DNA of 59,423 nucleotides from an uncultured Gemmiger sp. (GCA_944388215.1 CALXHT010000011.1:1-59423), one strand, 5' to 3'. Positions 17,076 through 25,486 are shown, counted from the first letter of the stretch. Made by a program: numbers and translations. The notes: generated by a model not told the origin, from the letters alone.

Positions 17076-18629
17076 ATGTCACCCGTTATTGTTGTGGTGC
17101 TGGTCCTTGTCGTCGCAGCCGTTGTCGGGGCGCTTTGTTTTTATCTGGGCGGGGAAAACCGCAAGCGCACCGCGGAGGCCAAACTCGGCTCCGCCGAGGA
17201 GGAAGCCAAGCGCATCGTGAACGATGCCATCAAGGCTGCCGAGCAGAAGCGCAAGGAAACCATCATCGAAGCCAAGGATGAGGCCTTCAAGCTGAAGAGC
17301 GAGGCCGACAAGGAGATCAAGGACCGCCGTGCGGAGGTATCCCGCCAGGAGCGCCGCATGGACCAGAAGGAGGAGGCGCTGGACAAGCGCACCGCCGCCC
17401 TGGAGCGCAAGGAGGAGGAACTCAAGCGCCGCAGCGAGACGGTGGAGGCCCGGCTGGATGAGCTGGAACAGCTCAAGCTGCGCCAGACCGAAAAACTGGA
17501 GACCATCGCCGGCATGACCAAGGAGGACGCCCGCGCCGTGCTGCTCAAGCAGGTGGACGACGAGCTGACCCACGAGAAGGCCATGAAGATCAGCGCCTAC
17601 CAGGCCAACATGAAGGACGAGTGCGACCAGATCGCCCGCGATCTGGTGGGCCAGGCCATTGCCCGCTGCGCCGCCGACGCCACCAGCGAGGCCACCGTCA
17701 GCGTGGTGCCGCTGCCCAGCGACGAGATGAAGGGCCGCATCATCGGCCGTGAGGGCCGCAATATCCGTGCGCTGGAGACGGCCACCGGCTGCGACCTGAT
17801 CATCGACGACACGCCGGAAGCCATCACGCTGTCCAGCTTCGACCAGACCCGCCGCGAGGTGGCCCGCATGGCCCTGGAGCGGCTGATCACCGACGGCCGT
17901 ATCCATCCGGCCCGCATCGAGGAGACGGTGGACAAGTGCCGCCGCGAACTGGAGATCCAGATGAAGCGGGAAGGCGAGAAGGCGGTCATGGATCTGGGCA
18001 TCCACAGCCTGCATCCCGACCTGGTCAAGCTGATCGGCCGGCTCAAGTACCGCACCAGCTTCGGTCAGAACGTGCTGAACCACTCCATCGAAGTGGCCTG
18101 GCTGGCCGGTCTGATGGCCGGCGAACTGGGCGTCAACGTCCAGATGGCCCGCCGCGCAGGTCTGCTGCATGATATCGGCAAGGCGCTGGACCACGAGATC
18201 GAGGGCAGCCATGTCCAGATCGGCGTGGATATCTGCAAGAAGTACCGCGAGAATCCCCAGATCGTCCACGCGGTGGAGGCCCACCACGGCGACGTGGAGC
18301 CCAAGACCACCCTGGCCTTCATCATCATGGCGGCCGACGCCATCTCGGCGGCCCGTCCCGGCGCCCGCCGCGAGAACATGGAGAGCTACATCAAGCGTCT
18401 GGAGACGCTGGAAGCCCTCTGCAACGGCTTCGAGGGCGTGGAGAGCTCCTACGCGGTCCAGGCCGGCCGCGAGGTGCGCATCCTGGTCCAGCCGGACAAG
18501 GTCAGCGACGACCAGGTGGTCCTGCTGGCCCGCAACGTGGCCAAGAAGATCGAGAGCGAGCTGGATTACCCCGGCCAGATCAAGGTCAGCGTCATCCGCG
18601 AGAGCCGCGCCACCGAGTACGCGAAATAA
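17076..18629 (+). CDS. rny: Ribonuclease Y
   Basis: A 517-residue endoribonuclease that initiates mRNA decay at the inner membrane face. The domain order is standard: an N-terminal membrane helix (3-23), a long charged coiled coil (about 28-190), a KH RNA-binding domain with [11 protein letters not shown], and an HD domain with H-S-I-E-V and H-D-I-G-K-A holding the metal-binding His/Asp (H-D near 365). The length equals the B. subtilis enzyme. ATG 17076 is preferred because AGAAGGAG lies 11 bases upstream; the in-frame GTG at 17064 overlaps that site. A promoter lies upstream and a terminator follows, so it is monocistronic. Confidence 0.96.
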   Translation: MSPVIVVVLVLVVAAVVGALCFYLGGENRKRTAEAKLGSAEEEAKRIVNDAIKAAEQKRKETIIEAKDEAFKLKSEADKEIKDRRAEVSRQERRMDQKEEALDKRTAALERKEEELKRRSETVEARLDELEQLKLRQTEKLETIAGMTKEDARAVLLKQVDDELTHEKAMKISAYQANMKDECDQIARDLVGQAIARCAADATSEATVSVVPLPSDEMKGRIIGREGRNIRALETATGCDLIIDDTPEAITLSSFDQTRREVARMALERLITDGRIHPARIEETVDKCRRELEIQMKREGEKAVMDLGIHSLHPDLVKLIGRLKYRTSFGQNVLNHSIEVAWLAGLMAGELGVNVQMARRAGLLHDIGKALDHEIEGSHVQIGVDICKKYRENPQIVHAVEAHHGDVEPKTTLAFIIMAADAISAARPGARRENMESYIKRLETLEALCNGFEGVESSYAVQAGREVRILVQPDKVSDDQVVLLARNVAKKIESELDYPGQIKVSVIRESRATEYAK

Positions 18630-18642
18630 GCAAACCTGTGCA

Positions 18643-18670
18643 GGCAGTCCGCTTCGGCGGGCTGCCTTTT
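18643..18670 (+). terminator. Rho-independent terminator of rny
   Basis: A 10-bp stem (18643-18652 with 18657-18666, one G-U pair) with a TTCG tetraloop and TTTT. Confidence 0.88.
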
Positions 18671-18680
18671 GTTTTCGCAC

Positions 18681-18709
18681 TTGCATATTCCCGCCCGGCG
18701 GCTTATAAT
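18681..18709 (+). promoter_or_regulatory. Promoter of the racemase-metG gene set
   Basis: TTGCAT (18681-18686) and TATAAT (18704-18709) with a 17-base spacer, directly downstream of the rny terminator. Confidence 0.75.
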
Positions 18710-18744
18710 ATACAATATCTTAGTGTATAAAGGAGGGGTGCGCC

Positions 18745-19467
18745 ATGCCGCAAACGCCAACTTCGGGCAAGCCCGTGCTGGGCATCCTGGGGGGTCTGGG
18801 ACCGGCGGCCAGCTGTTATCTCTATCAGATGCTCATCGACCATACCCCCGCCACCTGCGACCAGGACCACATCGACATCGTCATCTCGTCCCGGGCGTCC
18901 ACGCCGGACCGCACGGCGTTCATCCTGGGCAAAAGCAAGGAGGACCCCTTCGCGGTCATGGAGCAGGACGGTTTCAGCCTGGTGAACTACGGTGCCACCG
19001 TGCTGGCCATCCCCTGCAATACCGCCCACTATTTCTACGACCGTCTGGCCGAAGCCCTGCCGGTGCCGGTGCTGAACATGCCCCGGCTCACGGTGGAGGA
19101 CGCCAGGGCAGCAGGCTGCACCAAGCTGGGCATCCTGGCCACCGACGGCACCCTCGCCGCCGAGACCTACCAGCTGGCCTGCCAGCGGGCGGGCATCGGG
19201 TGGGCCCGGCCCTCGCCGGAACACCAGAAGGGCATCACCTCGGTGATCTACGACGACATCAAGCAGGGCCGCCGGGCCGATATGGTCAAGTTTGCCGCCG
19301 CCGTGGCGGACCTGAAATCCCAGGGCTGCGACATGGCGGTGCTGGGCTGCACCGAGCTGAGCCTCGTCAAGCGGGACGAACATCTGGACAACTTTTTCAT
19401 CGACAGTACCGAGGTCCTCTGCCGCCATGCTTTGCTGGCCTGCGGCGTGACGCCCGTCGGATTCTGA
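18745..19467 (+). CDS. Aspartate/glutamate racemase family protein
   Basis: A 240-residue PLP-independent racemase of the Asp/Glu family. The two catalytic cysteines are in P-C-N-T-A-H (C91) and G-C-T-E-L-S (C202), and the N-terminal G-I-L-G-G-L-G-P loop is conserved. The length and the G-G-L-G-P motif fit aspartate racemase (YgeA/RacD type) better than MurI, which is separately encoded at 27753-28568. D-aspartate may serve the peptidoglycan cross-bridge, though this is inference. An AAAGGAGG ribosome site precedes the ATG. metG follows after 31 bases. Confidence 0.85.
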   Translation: MPQTPTSGKPVLGILGGLGPAASCYLYQMLIDHTPATCDQDHIDIVISSRASTPDRTAFILGKSKEDPFAVMEQDGFSLVNYGATVLAIPCNTAHYFYDRLAEALPVPVLNMPRLTVEDARAAGCTKLGILATDGTLAAETYQLACQRAGIGWARPSPEHQKGITSVIYDDIKQGRRADMVKFAAAVADLKSQGCDMAVLGCTELSLVKRDEHLDNFFIDSTEVLCRHALLACGVTPVGF

Positions 19468-19498
19468 TACAGATTAAGGAATGAGGAAGGAATCGTAC

Positions 19499-21505
19499 AT
19501 GGAACAGAAAAAATTCTACATCACCACGCCGATTTATTATCCCAGCGACAAGCTGCACATCGGCCACACCTACTGCACCGTCGCCACCGACGCCATGGCC
19601 CGCTACAAGCGGCTGCAGGGGTACAACGTCATGTTCCTGACCGGTACCGATGAGCACGGCCAGAAGATCGAACTCAAGGCCAAGGAGGCCGGCGTCACCC
19701 CCAAGCAGTTCGTGGACAACATCGTGGAGGGCCCCAAGGGCGTCAAGGATCTGTGGAAGCTGATGAACATCAGCTATGACCGGTTCATCCGCACCACCGA
19801 CGACTACCATGTGGCGGCCATCCAGAAGATCTTCAAGAAGATGTACGACAAGGGCGACATCTACAAGGGCACCTACAAGGGCAAGTACTGCACCCCCTGC
19901 GAGAGCTTCTGGACCGAGAGCCAGCTGGTCAACGGCTGCTGTCCCGACTGCGGCCGTCCGGTGGTGGACGCCGAGGAGGAAGCCTACTTCTTCCGTCTGT
20001 CCAAGTACGCCGACCGGGTGCGGGATCTGCTGGTGAACACCGACTTCCTGCTGCCCCGTTCCCGCGTCAACGAGATGGTGCACAACTTCATCGACCCGGG
20101 CCTGGACGACCTGTGCGTCTCCCGCACCAGCTTCAAGTGGGGCGTGCCGGTGGACTTTGACCCCAAGCATGTGGTCTATGTCTGGATCGACGCGCTGTTC
20201 AACTACACCACGGCGCTGGGCTTCATGAACGACAAGTATCCCGACAGCGATTACGAGACCTTCTGGCCCGCCGATGTGCACTTTATCGGCAAGGAGATCG
20301 TCCGTTTCCACTCCATCATCTGGCCCGCCATGCTCATGAGCATGGATATGCCCCTGCCCAAGCACGTCTACGGCCACGGCTGGCTGCTGCTGGACGGCGG
20401 CAAGATGTCCAAGTCCAAGGGCAACGTGGTGGACCCCTACCTGCTGGCCGAGCGCTACAGCGCCGACGCCCTGCGGTACTTCCTGCTGCGGGACTTCCCC
20501 TTCGGTTCGGACGGCAACTTCTCCAATGAGCTGCTGATCAACCGCATCAACATGGACCTGGCCAACGACCTGGGTAATCTGCTGTCCCGCACCACGGCCA
20601 TGGCGGACAAGTACTTCGGCGGCTCCCTGCCGGAGAACCAGGCCGCCGGCCCCGAGGACGACGCCCTGCTGGAGAAGGCCAAGGGCCTGCGCGCCCGCTA
20701 TGAGGCCGACATGGAGGCCTACGCCTTCCAGAACGCCCTGGCCGATGTGTTCGATGTCATCGACGCGGCCAACAAGTATATCGATGCCACCGCCCCCTGG
20801 GTGCTGGCCAAGAACGAGGAGACCAAGCCCCGTCTGGCCCGTGTGCTCTACAACCTGGCCGAGACGCTGCGCATCTGCACGGTGCTGCTGCAGCCGTTCA
20901 TGCCCGACACCTGCGTGAAGATCTTCGGCCAGCTGAACGTGGCCGACGAGGGCAAGACCTGGGACAGCGCCGCCGCCTTCGGCACGCTGCCCGTCACCGC
21001 CACCCTGCACAAGGGCGAGAACATCTTCCCCCGCATCGACACCGCCAAGGAGCTGGCCGAGCTGGAAGCCCTGGAGGCTGCCCAGAAGGCTGCCGCCCAG
21101 GCCGCGGCAGAGCCCGAGAAGAAGGAGGAAGCCCCGGCTGCCAGCGCCGAGCTCATCGGCGACCACGAGGAGGAGATCGACTTCGATACCTTCTGCAAGG
21201 TGGAGATGCGGGTGGCCGAGATCCGCGCCTGCGAGCGCATGAAGGAGAGCAAGAAGCTGCTGCACCTCACCGTCTTTGACGGCGAGCGGGAGCGCTGCAT
21301 CCTCTCCGGCATCGCCAAGTGGTTCGCGCCGGAGGACCTGATCGGCAAGAAGGTGGGCATTGTGGCCAACCTGGCGCCCCGTCCCATGATGAAGGGCAAA
21401 TATGTCAGCGAGGGCATGATCGTCGCCGCCGACACCGATACCGACGGCGGCTGCGCCATCGCCTTCTATCCCGACAACGTCCCCGCGGGCGCCCGCATCC
21501 ACTGA
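19499..21505 (+). CDS. metG: Methionine--tRNA ligase
   Basis: A 668-residue class I synthetase that charges tRNA-Met. The H-I-G-H signature is at 20-23, a zinc-binding knuckle with two C-x-x-C pairs follows near 130-150, and K-M-S-K-S is at 302-306. After an Ala/Glu-rich linker, the C-terminal domain (about 560-668) is the EMAP/Arc1-like tRNA-binding OB fold. The full two-part layout matches dimeric bacterial MetRS. Start ATG 19499 has GAGGAAGG upstream; the earlier in-frame ATG at 19481 lies before that site. There is no T-box leader. Confidence 0.97.
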   Translation: MEQKKFYITTPIYYPSDKLHIGHTYCTVATDAMARYKRLQGYNVMFLTGTDEHGQKIELKAKEAGVTPKQFVDNIVEGPKGVKDLWKLMNISYDRFIRTTDDYHVAAIQKIFKKMYDKGDIYKGTYKGKYCTPCESFWTESQLVNGCCPDCGRPVVDAEEEAYFFRLSKYADRVRDLLVNTDFLLPRSRVNEMVHNFIDPGLDDLCVSRTSFKWGVPVDFDPKHVVYVWIDALFNYTTALGFMNDKYPDSDYETFWPADVHFIGKEIVRFHSIIWPAMLMSMDMPLPKHVYGHGWLLLDGGKMSKSKGNVVDPYLLAERYSADALRYFLLRDFPFGSDGNFSNELLINRINMDLANDLGNLLSRTTAMADKYFGGSLPENQAAGPEDDALLEKAKGLRARYEADMEAYAFQNALADVFDVIDAANKYIDATAPWVLAKNEETKPRLARVLYNLAETLRICTVLLQPFMPDTCVKIFGQLNVADEGKTWDSAAAFGTLPVTATLHKGENIFPRIDTAKELAELEALEAAQKAAAQAAAEPEKKEEAPAASAELIGDHEEEIDFDTFCKVEMRVAEIRACERMKESKKLLHLTVFDGERERCILSGIAKWFAPEDLIGKKVGIVANLAPRPMMKGKYVSEGMIVAADTDTDGGCAIAFYPDNVPAGARIH

Positions 21506-21525
21506 TCGGGCAAGGGGGACAAACC

Positions 21526-22470
21526 TTGCAAACCAAACCTTCCCGGCTGGATCGCTTTTTCGGGCAGCCGACCGCGGCGGTGGCCATGGCCATCCTCTGC
21601 AATGTGCTGTGGGGCGCGGCCTTTCCCTTCATCAAGATGGGCTACCGCCTCTTCGCCATCGACGCCGCCGATACCCCGTCCATCCTCTGTTTTGCCGGCG
21701 TCCGCTTCATGCTCAGCGCCCTGCTGGTCTGGGTGTGCGGCGCGGCGCTGACCCGCCGTCTGCTGCCCATGCCCCGGGGTAGGGTGCTGGCGGAATGCTG
21801 CGGCCTGGGCCTGTGGCAGACCGCCGCCCAGTATTTCTTCTACTACTCGGCGGTGGCGCTGCTCACCGGCGCCATGGGCGGCATCCTCAACAGCACCCAG
21901 AGCTTTCTGGGCGTGATCCTGGCCCACTTTCTCTACGGCAAAGCCGACCGCATGACCCCTGCCAAGGCCCTGGGCTGTGTGCTGGGCTTCAGCGGCGTGC
22001 TGGTGGTCACGCTGGGCAACCACGGCGGTGGCAGCGGGCTGGGCATGGTGTACATGCTCATCGCCTCCTGCATCTTCACGGTGGCGGGGCCCTGGAACAA
22101 GGCTGTCACCCGGCGGGCCGACAGCTTCTCGGTCTGCTGCCTCAACCTGGGGGTGGGCGGCCTGGCCCTGACGGTGCTGGGCTTTGCCCTGGGCGGGAAC
22201 CTCCGGCCCCAGAGCGCCGCCGGCATCCCGGTGTTGCTCTTCCTGGCCTTCATCTCGGGGGCCGGGTATGTGCTGTGGGCCCTGCTCATGAAGAACAACC
22301 CCGTCTCCCGCATCAGCGTCTTCGGGCTGATCATCCCGGTGATGAACGTGCTGCTGTCGGCGCTGCTCAACGGGGAACCCCTGTTCCAGTGGAACTATCT
22401 GGCGGCGCTGGTGCTGGTGTGCGGCGGCATCTTCCTTGTCAACCGCGCCCCGCGCCCCCGAACGGAGTGA
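21526..22470 (+). CDS. EamA/DMT superfamily transporter
   Basis: A 314-residue protein with ten hydrophobic helices in two repeated EamA halves, the layout of the drug/metabolite transporter superfamily. Typical family segments include the N-terminal A-I-L-C-N-V-L-W-G-A-A-F-P. The substrate could be an amino acid, metabolite or drug and cannot be told. The best start is TTG at 21526, because AAGGGGGA ends seven bases upstream and no ATG is near; the first ATG in frame (21586) would remove part of helix 1. It lies 20 bases after metG and 3 bases before the TatD gene. Confidence 0.82.
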   Translation: MQTKPSRLDRFFGQPTAAVAMAILCNVLWGAAFPFIKMGYRLFAIDAADTPSILCFAGVRFMLSALLVWVCGAALTRRLLPMPRGRVLAECCGLGLWQTAAQYFFYYSAVALLTGAMGGILNSTQSFLGVILAHFLYGKADRMTPAKALGCVLGFSGVLVVTLGNHGGGSGLGMVYMLIASCIFTVAGPWNKAVTRRADSFSVCCLNLGVGGLALTVLGFALGGNLRPQSAAGIPVLLFLAFISGAGYVLWALLMKNNPVSRISVFGLIIPVMNVLLSALLNGEPLFQWNYLAALVLVCGGIFLVNRAPRPRTE

Positions 22471-22473
22471 ACC

Positions 22474-23268
22474 ATGCAGAATATTTTCGATACCCATGCC
22501 CATTACTGCTCCCGCCAGTTTGACGCCGACCGCGCCGAACTGCTGGCCGCGCTGCCCGCGGGCGGCGTGGTGGGGGTGCTGGAATGTGCCACCCACTCGG
22601 GGGACGCCCCCAAGGCGGTGGAGTTGGCCCACCGGCTGCCCTACTTCCATGCGGCGGTGGGCATCCACCCCGAGAGCCTCATCGAGGAGGACGCGCCCAC
22701 CGTCACGGTCTACCACGGCGACTGGCGGGCAGAACTGGAAGCCCTGCGGCCCCTCTTTGAGGACAAGGCCGTGGTGGCGGTGGGGGAGATCGGCCTCGAC
22801 CATCACTGGCCGGTGCCCCGGCAGGACCAGTACGAACTGTTTGAAGCCCAGCTGCAGCTGGCGGCGGAACTGGATCTGCCCGTGTCGGTCCACGACCGGG
22901 AGGCCCATGCCGAGATGTACGAGCTGCTGCGCAAGTACAAACCCCGCGGCGTGCTGCACTGCTACAGCGGCAGCGCCGAGGACGCGGCCTGGCTCACCGG
23001 GCAAGGGATGTACCTGGGCTTCGGCGGCGCAACCACTTATAAGGGGGCCAAGCGCGCAGCCAAAGTGCTGGCGGCCATCGACCCCCGGTGGGCGGTGCTG
23101 GAAACCGACTGCCCCTACATGGCGCCCGAGCCGGTGCGCGGCCGCCGCAACGACAGCCGCAACATCGCCCATGTGGCGGCCCACATCGGCACCATCTGGC
23201 AGATGGACGCCCAGGCGGTGCTGGACCGCACGGCGGAAAACGCCCGTCGGTGTTTTGACATTGTATAA
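22474..23268 (+). CDS. TatD family metal-dependent hydrolase
   Basis: A 264-residue TIM-barrel hydrolase. The metal ligands of the TatD family are visible: D6-x-H8-x-H10, E105 in the G-E-I-G-L-D motif, H140, H162 in L-H-C-Y-S-G and D212 in E-T-D. Family members act as 3'-5' exonucleases or deoxyribonucleases and in nucleic-acid or D-aminoacyl-tRNA quality control. The length is as usual. It starts 3 bases after the transporter gene, so the two share a transcript. Its final codons contain a TTGACA that may serve the next gene. Confidence 0.88.
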   Translation: MQNIFDTHAHYCSRQFDADRAELLAALPAGGVVGVLECATHSGDAPKAVELAHRLPYFHAAVGIHPESLIEEDAPTVTVYHGDWRAELEALRPLFEDKAVVAVGEIGLDHHWPVPRQDQYELFEAQLQLAAELDLPVSVHDREAHAEMYELLRKYKPRGVLHCYSGSAEDAAWLTGQGMYLGFGGATTYKGAKRAAKVLAAIDPRWAVLETDCPYMAPEPVRGRRNDSRNIAHVAAHIGTIWQMDAQAVLDRTAENARRCFDIV

Positions 23269-23298
23269 ATTATAAATAATATACGATTTGTATATTAT
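23255..23298 (+). promoter_or_regulatory. Probable promoter with AT-rich palindrome before a small gene
   Basis: TTGACA (23255-23260, inside the end of the TatD gene) and TAATAT (23277-23282) are 16 bases apart. A perfect 9-bp inverted repeat ATAATATAC/GTATATTAT (about 23276-23298) overlaps the -10 box and start site. It could be an operator or an mRNA 5' hairpin. Confidence 0.5.
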
Positions 23299-23324
23299 CA
23301 TAAAACAACCAGGAGTGAACCAAC

Positions 23325-23558
23325 ATGAAAGCACGGATTCCCAAACATCGCGAATTCATCATCGATTTCCCCAAGGAGATGGACCAGGCCAAGGCGGACG
23401 AGGGCTGGGAGAAGCTCAACCAGATCGTGGAGGACTACAAGAAGGAGCACAACGGCCAGAGTGTCTACGCGCCCACCTTCATTGAGGACTGCGAGCCTGC
23501 GGTGAAGAAGCTGCAGGAGGAGTACGGTTTCACCTACACGATCCAGGAGATCAAGTAA
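23325..23558 (+). CDS. Small conserved-looking protein of unknown function
   Basis: A 77-residue soluble, highly charged protein without membrane segments or cysteine motifs beyond a single Cys. The middle (about 17-45) looks helical and amphipathic. No family was recognised. The gene has an AGGAG ribosome site, its own probable promoter overlapped by a palindrome, and a long terminator hairpin behind it, so it seems to be a well-defined monocistronic gene. Codon use matches the neighbours. Confidence 0.65.
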   Translation: MKARIPKHREFIIDFPKEMDQAKADEGWEKLNQIVEDYKKEHNGQSVYAPTFIEDCEPAVKKLQEEYGFTYTIQEIK

Positions 23559-23609
23559 GAAAACGCGTTTTTCACGCAGTGCGGTCTGCAAGCAGCGCCG
23601 CCCAAAAAC

Positions 23610-23686
23610 AAAGACAGCGATGCGGCGCTGGCAGGACCGGCCGTTCCCAGGGGAGCGGCGGGCCGGCAGCCGTGCGCTGTCTTTTT
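23610..23686 (+). terminator. Long terminator hairpin after the small gene
   Basis: A stem of about 77 bases: outer AAGACAGCG/CGCTGTCTT, a middle GCGGC.GCTG/CAGC.GT part with mismatches, and an inner CCGGCCG/CGGGCCGG-type part, followed by five Ts (23682-23686). It is longer than a usual terminator. Confidence 0.7.
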
Positions 23687-23714
23687 CAGGTTATACGCAG
23701 AGGGGGCTTGCGCC

Positions 23715-24188
23715 ATGCCAAAAACTGTGATTCGTTCTGCCACGCCGGCGGATCTGCCGTCCATTCTGGCCCTGTACCGGGTGCTGGATGAGGAGATGGT
23801 GGATCTGCAGCCGGAGTTTTTCTGTGCCGCCCCGCGGGAGGAGGCGCCGATCCTGAAGTTCATCGCTTCCTCCCAGGCGGATTTTCTGCTGGCGGAGCAG
23901 GAGGGCACCGTGGTGGGGCTGGCCCTGGTGGTGTACGAGGGCTGGACGCCGGAATTCAGCTGCGTGCTGCCCCACCGGTATGCCAGCCTGTACGACCTGG
24001 TGGTGCTGCGGGAGTATCGCAGCCAGGGCATCGGCAGTTCGCTGCTGGGGGCGGCCAAGCGCTGGGCCCGGGACCGGCGGCTGGAATACCTGGAACTGGG
24101 AGTGCTGGCCCAGAACAGCAAAGCCATCGAGCTGTACGAGGCCCATGACTTTGTGGAAGCCCGCCGCACCATGCGCTGCATGCTGTAA
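23715..24188 (+). CDS. GNAT family N-acetyltransferase
   Basis: A 157-residue single-domain GNAT protein. The acetyl-CoA site R-S-Q-G-I-G-S-S-L-L (motif A) lies near 104-113, preceded by the beta-4 strand L-Y-D-L-V-V, and the C-terminal L-Y-E-A-H-D-F-V-E motif is typical. The acceptor could be a small amine, an amino acid or a protein N-terminus. The ATG has an AGAGGGGG site upstream. A terminator follows directly. No operon partner is evident. Confidence 0.85.
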   Translation: MPKTVIRSATPADLPSILALYRVLDEEMVDLQPEFFCAAPREEAPILKFIASSQADFLLAEQEGTVVGLALVVYEGWTPEFSCVLPHRYASLYDLVVLREYRSQGIGSSLLGAAKRWARDRRLEYLELGVLAQNSKAIELYEAHDFVEARRTMRCML

Positions 24189-24199
24189 ATCCAAAAAAG

Positions 24200-24238
24200 A
24201 ACCGGACGGTTGCCGTTGCTGGCAGCCGCCCGGTTTTT
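24200..24238 (+). terminator. Rho-independent terminator of the acetyltransferase gene
   Basis: A 15-position stem (24200-24214 with 24221-24235) with G-U wobbles, a six-base loop, then TTT. Confidence 0.8.
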
Positions 24239-24285
24239 GCTGTAAAAAGCCCGGTCGTACAAATGGCCGGAAGGGGAAAGAACCC

Positions 24286-24321
24286 AAAAGCCGGGGCCGT
24301 ACATTTCTGTACAGCCCCGGC
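24286..24321 (-). terminator. Minus-strand terminator of the large candidate RNA
   Basis: On the minus strand an 8-bp GC stem GCCGGGGC/GCCCCGGC continues through a U-G pair into GTACA/TGTAC, closed by a GAAA tetraloop, and ends in TTTT (24289-24286). On the plus strand no T tract follows, so it points to minus-strand transcription. Confidence 0.8.
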
Positions 24322-25315
24322 GATCTTACTTCTTTGGAGTCATAGCCTCATAACCCTTGTTCGTTATTTTTCGGACTGTTTACTCATCGTCATGAGTACC
24401 TCATCCTATCTTTAAGCGAATTTTACTTGCCCTTTCAGGATCTATGCTAACCGTAGTACATTGGACTTACCCTCTGGTTCGTTATTTGCTGAAGAGCATT
24501 TGTGGAACGGAGTAAGAAACCTGCGGTTACTTAGATCGTTCCTGGGGTAGGGGTCTGATGCTGAGGAAGAATCCTCTTAACTCTAGTACATTGGAGTGTC
24601 TCCTTATGGATCAGGTGAAATTCAGGATTATCCTGTTCGGCGGGGTGGTGGCTTTCATCATCTACCAGCCTTCTTTCATCCTAATCTATATTCTATGCCA
24701 GGGGTCTTTTTTGACGGGACCCTGAGTCTGCTAACACATTTTGTTGTGAACCAACCATCGTTTGGTATAATTCTTTTACAGGTTACGACCTGCGGCTTTT
24801 GATGTGGTTCTTTCGCGTCAGCAGGCCCAGGCCCGCCGGTGATGAATGGGATCTTTGAAGTTTGCCATTGGACTTGAGCCTCCTTCCTTGCGAATCCTGC
24901 CGGCGGCCTTTACATCATCTTTCCGGTTCCTCGAATGCCCTCGTGATGCTGGATCGGAGTCCTTAAAGTGTTTTCATTGAATTCTTTTTTTGTTTCAGAT
25001 TTTCCGTTTCCTGTTGAAAATTTTAACTTCTTTCTTTTTCAAAACCTTTGTCTGAATTTCTTTTCTTCTTACTTACTTTTAGAAGAGCCATCGCTCCCGG
25101 TAAAAGATTTTTCAGAAGTTGAGATTTTCAAACCAGCTTTTTCCAGATGAAGTTTTTCTTTTCCACTGGATTTTCGGAGAACCTGTTTCGGAAGAACCTG
25201 GAAAAATCTTCTTTAAGATGTCGATCTTTTCACGATCGGTCTTTGTTGAGGTTCCTTTGGAAAGTGGCTTCTCTTGGAGTTCTTAGCTCCTTATCTCCGG
25301 CTGTTTTCTTTCTGT
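24286..25315 (-). ncRNA. Candidate giant structured non-coding RNA, about 1.03 kb
   Basis: This AT-rich stretch sits in a GC-rich chromosome and holds no ORF with a ribosome site. On the minus strand it starts after a promoter-like sequence and ends at a tetraloop terminator. Inside are perfect small hairpins: TACTCAT/ATGAGTA with a four-base loop (24381-24398), CAGGT/ACCTG (24779-24792), CAGGA/TCCTG (24623-24635), CGATC/GATCG (25222-25238) and a longer-range CCGCCGG/CCGGCGG helix (24833-24839 with 24900-24906). Sequence motifs recur in order: GTTCGTTATTT (24359 and 24477) and TAGTACATTGGA (24454 and 24584). Length and intricacy recall the GOLLD and ROOL classes, but I recognise no diagnostic motif and make no assignment. 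The 5' 350 nt are purine-rich and less structured. Confidence 0.65.
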
Positions 25316-25321
25316 GACTAT

Positions 25322-25350
25322 ACTATAGCACAGCCTTAGAGAATCGTCTA
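25322..25350 (-). promoter_or_regulatory. Minus-strand promoter for the large candidate RNA
   Basis: On the minus strand TAGACG (25350-25345) and TATAGT (25327-25322) are 17 bases apart. A second overlapping TATAGT follows at 25322-25317. The start would be near 25315. The -35 box is weak (4 of 6), the -10 good. Confidence 0.5.
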
Positions 25351-25398
25351 TTCGCAGAATCTACAACCTTAAAAGGAATTATTTGTACATATTACGGA

Positions 25399-25427
25399 TT
25401 GAAAAGTCTATCCCATAGTGGTACAAT
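25399..25427 (+). promoter_or_regulatory. Plus-strand promoter before a short terminated transcript
   Basis: TTGAAA (25399-25404) and TACAAT (25422-25427) with a 17-base spacer. The start near 25434 is only about 20 bases before a terminator stem, and no gene follows on this strand. Confidence 0.6.
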
Positions 25428-25433
25428 GAATAT

Positions 25434-25486
25434 GTTGGGGTCGTGTAAAGACAAGCCGCCGTTCCATCCGGAACGGCGGCTTTTTG
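25434..25486 (+). ncRNA. Candidate very short RNA of about 50 nt
   Basis: The segment is bounded by the promoter at 25399-25427 and the terminator at 25454-25486. It has no ORF with a ribosome site. It would be convergent to argS and divergent from the large candidate RNA. It may be a genuine small RNA or simply a fortuitous promoter reading into the argS terminator. Confidence 0.35.
25454..25486. terminator. Terminator downstream of argS and of the short plus-strand transcript
   Basis: A 12-bp perfect stem (25454-25465 with 25470-25481), four-base loop. The T run is strong on the plus strand and weak on the minus strand, where it follows the argS stop at 25501. Confidence 0.8.

Noticed and set aside
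24596..24802. Open frame of 68 codons inside the AT-rich stretch
   Set aside because: No ribosome site precedes its ATG, the composition is odd, and it lies antisense to the structured RNA candidate.
24968..25150. Open frame of 60 codons inside the AT-rich stretch
   Set aside because: Phe/Leu/Ser-rich translation that simply reads the T-rich complement of a purine-rich segment; no ribosome site.
24286..25315. Group II intron, RNase P RNA or tmRNA as the identity of the large RNA
   Set aside because: No GUGYG 5' end or domain V hairpin, no GAGGAAAGUCC-type RNase P core and no tmRNA tag or tRNA-like ends were found; a dedicated promoter and terminator also argue against an intron.
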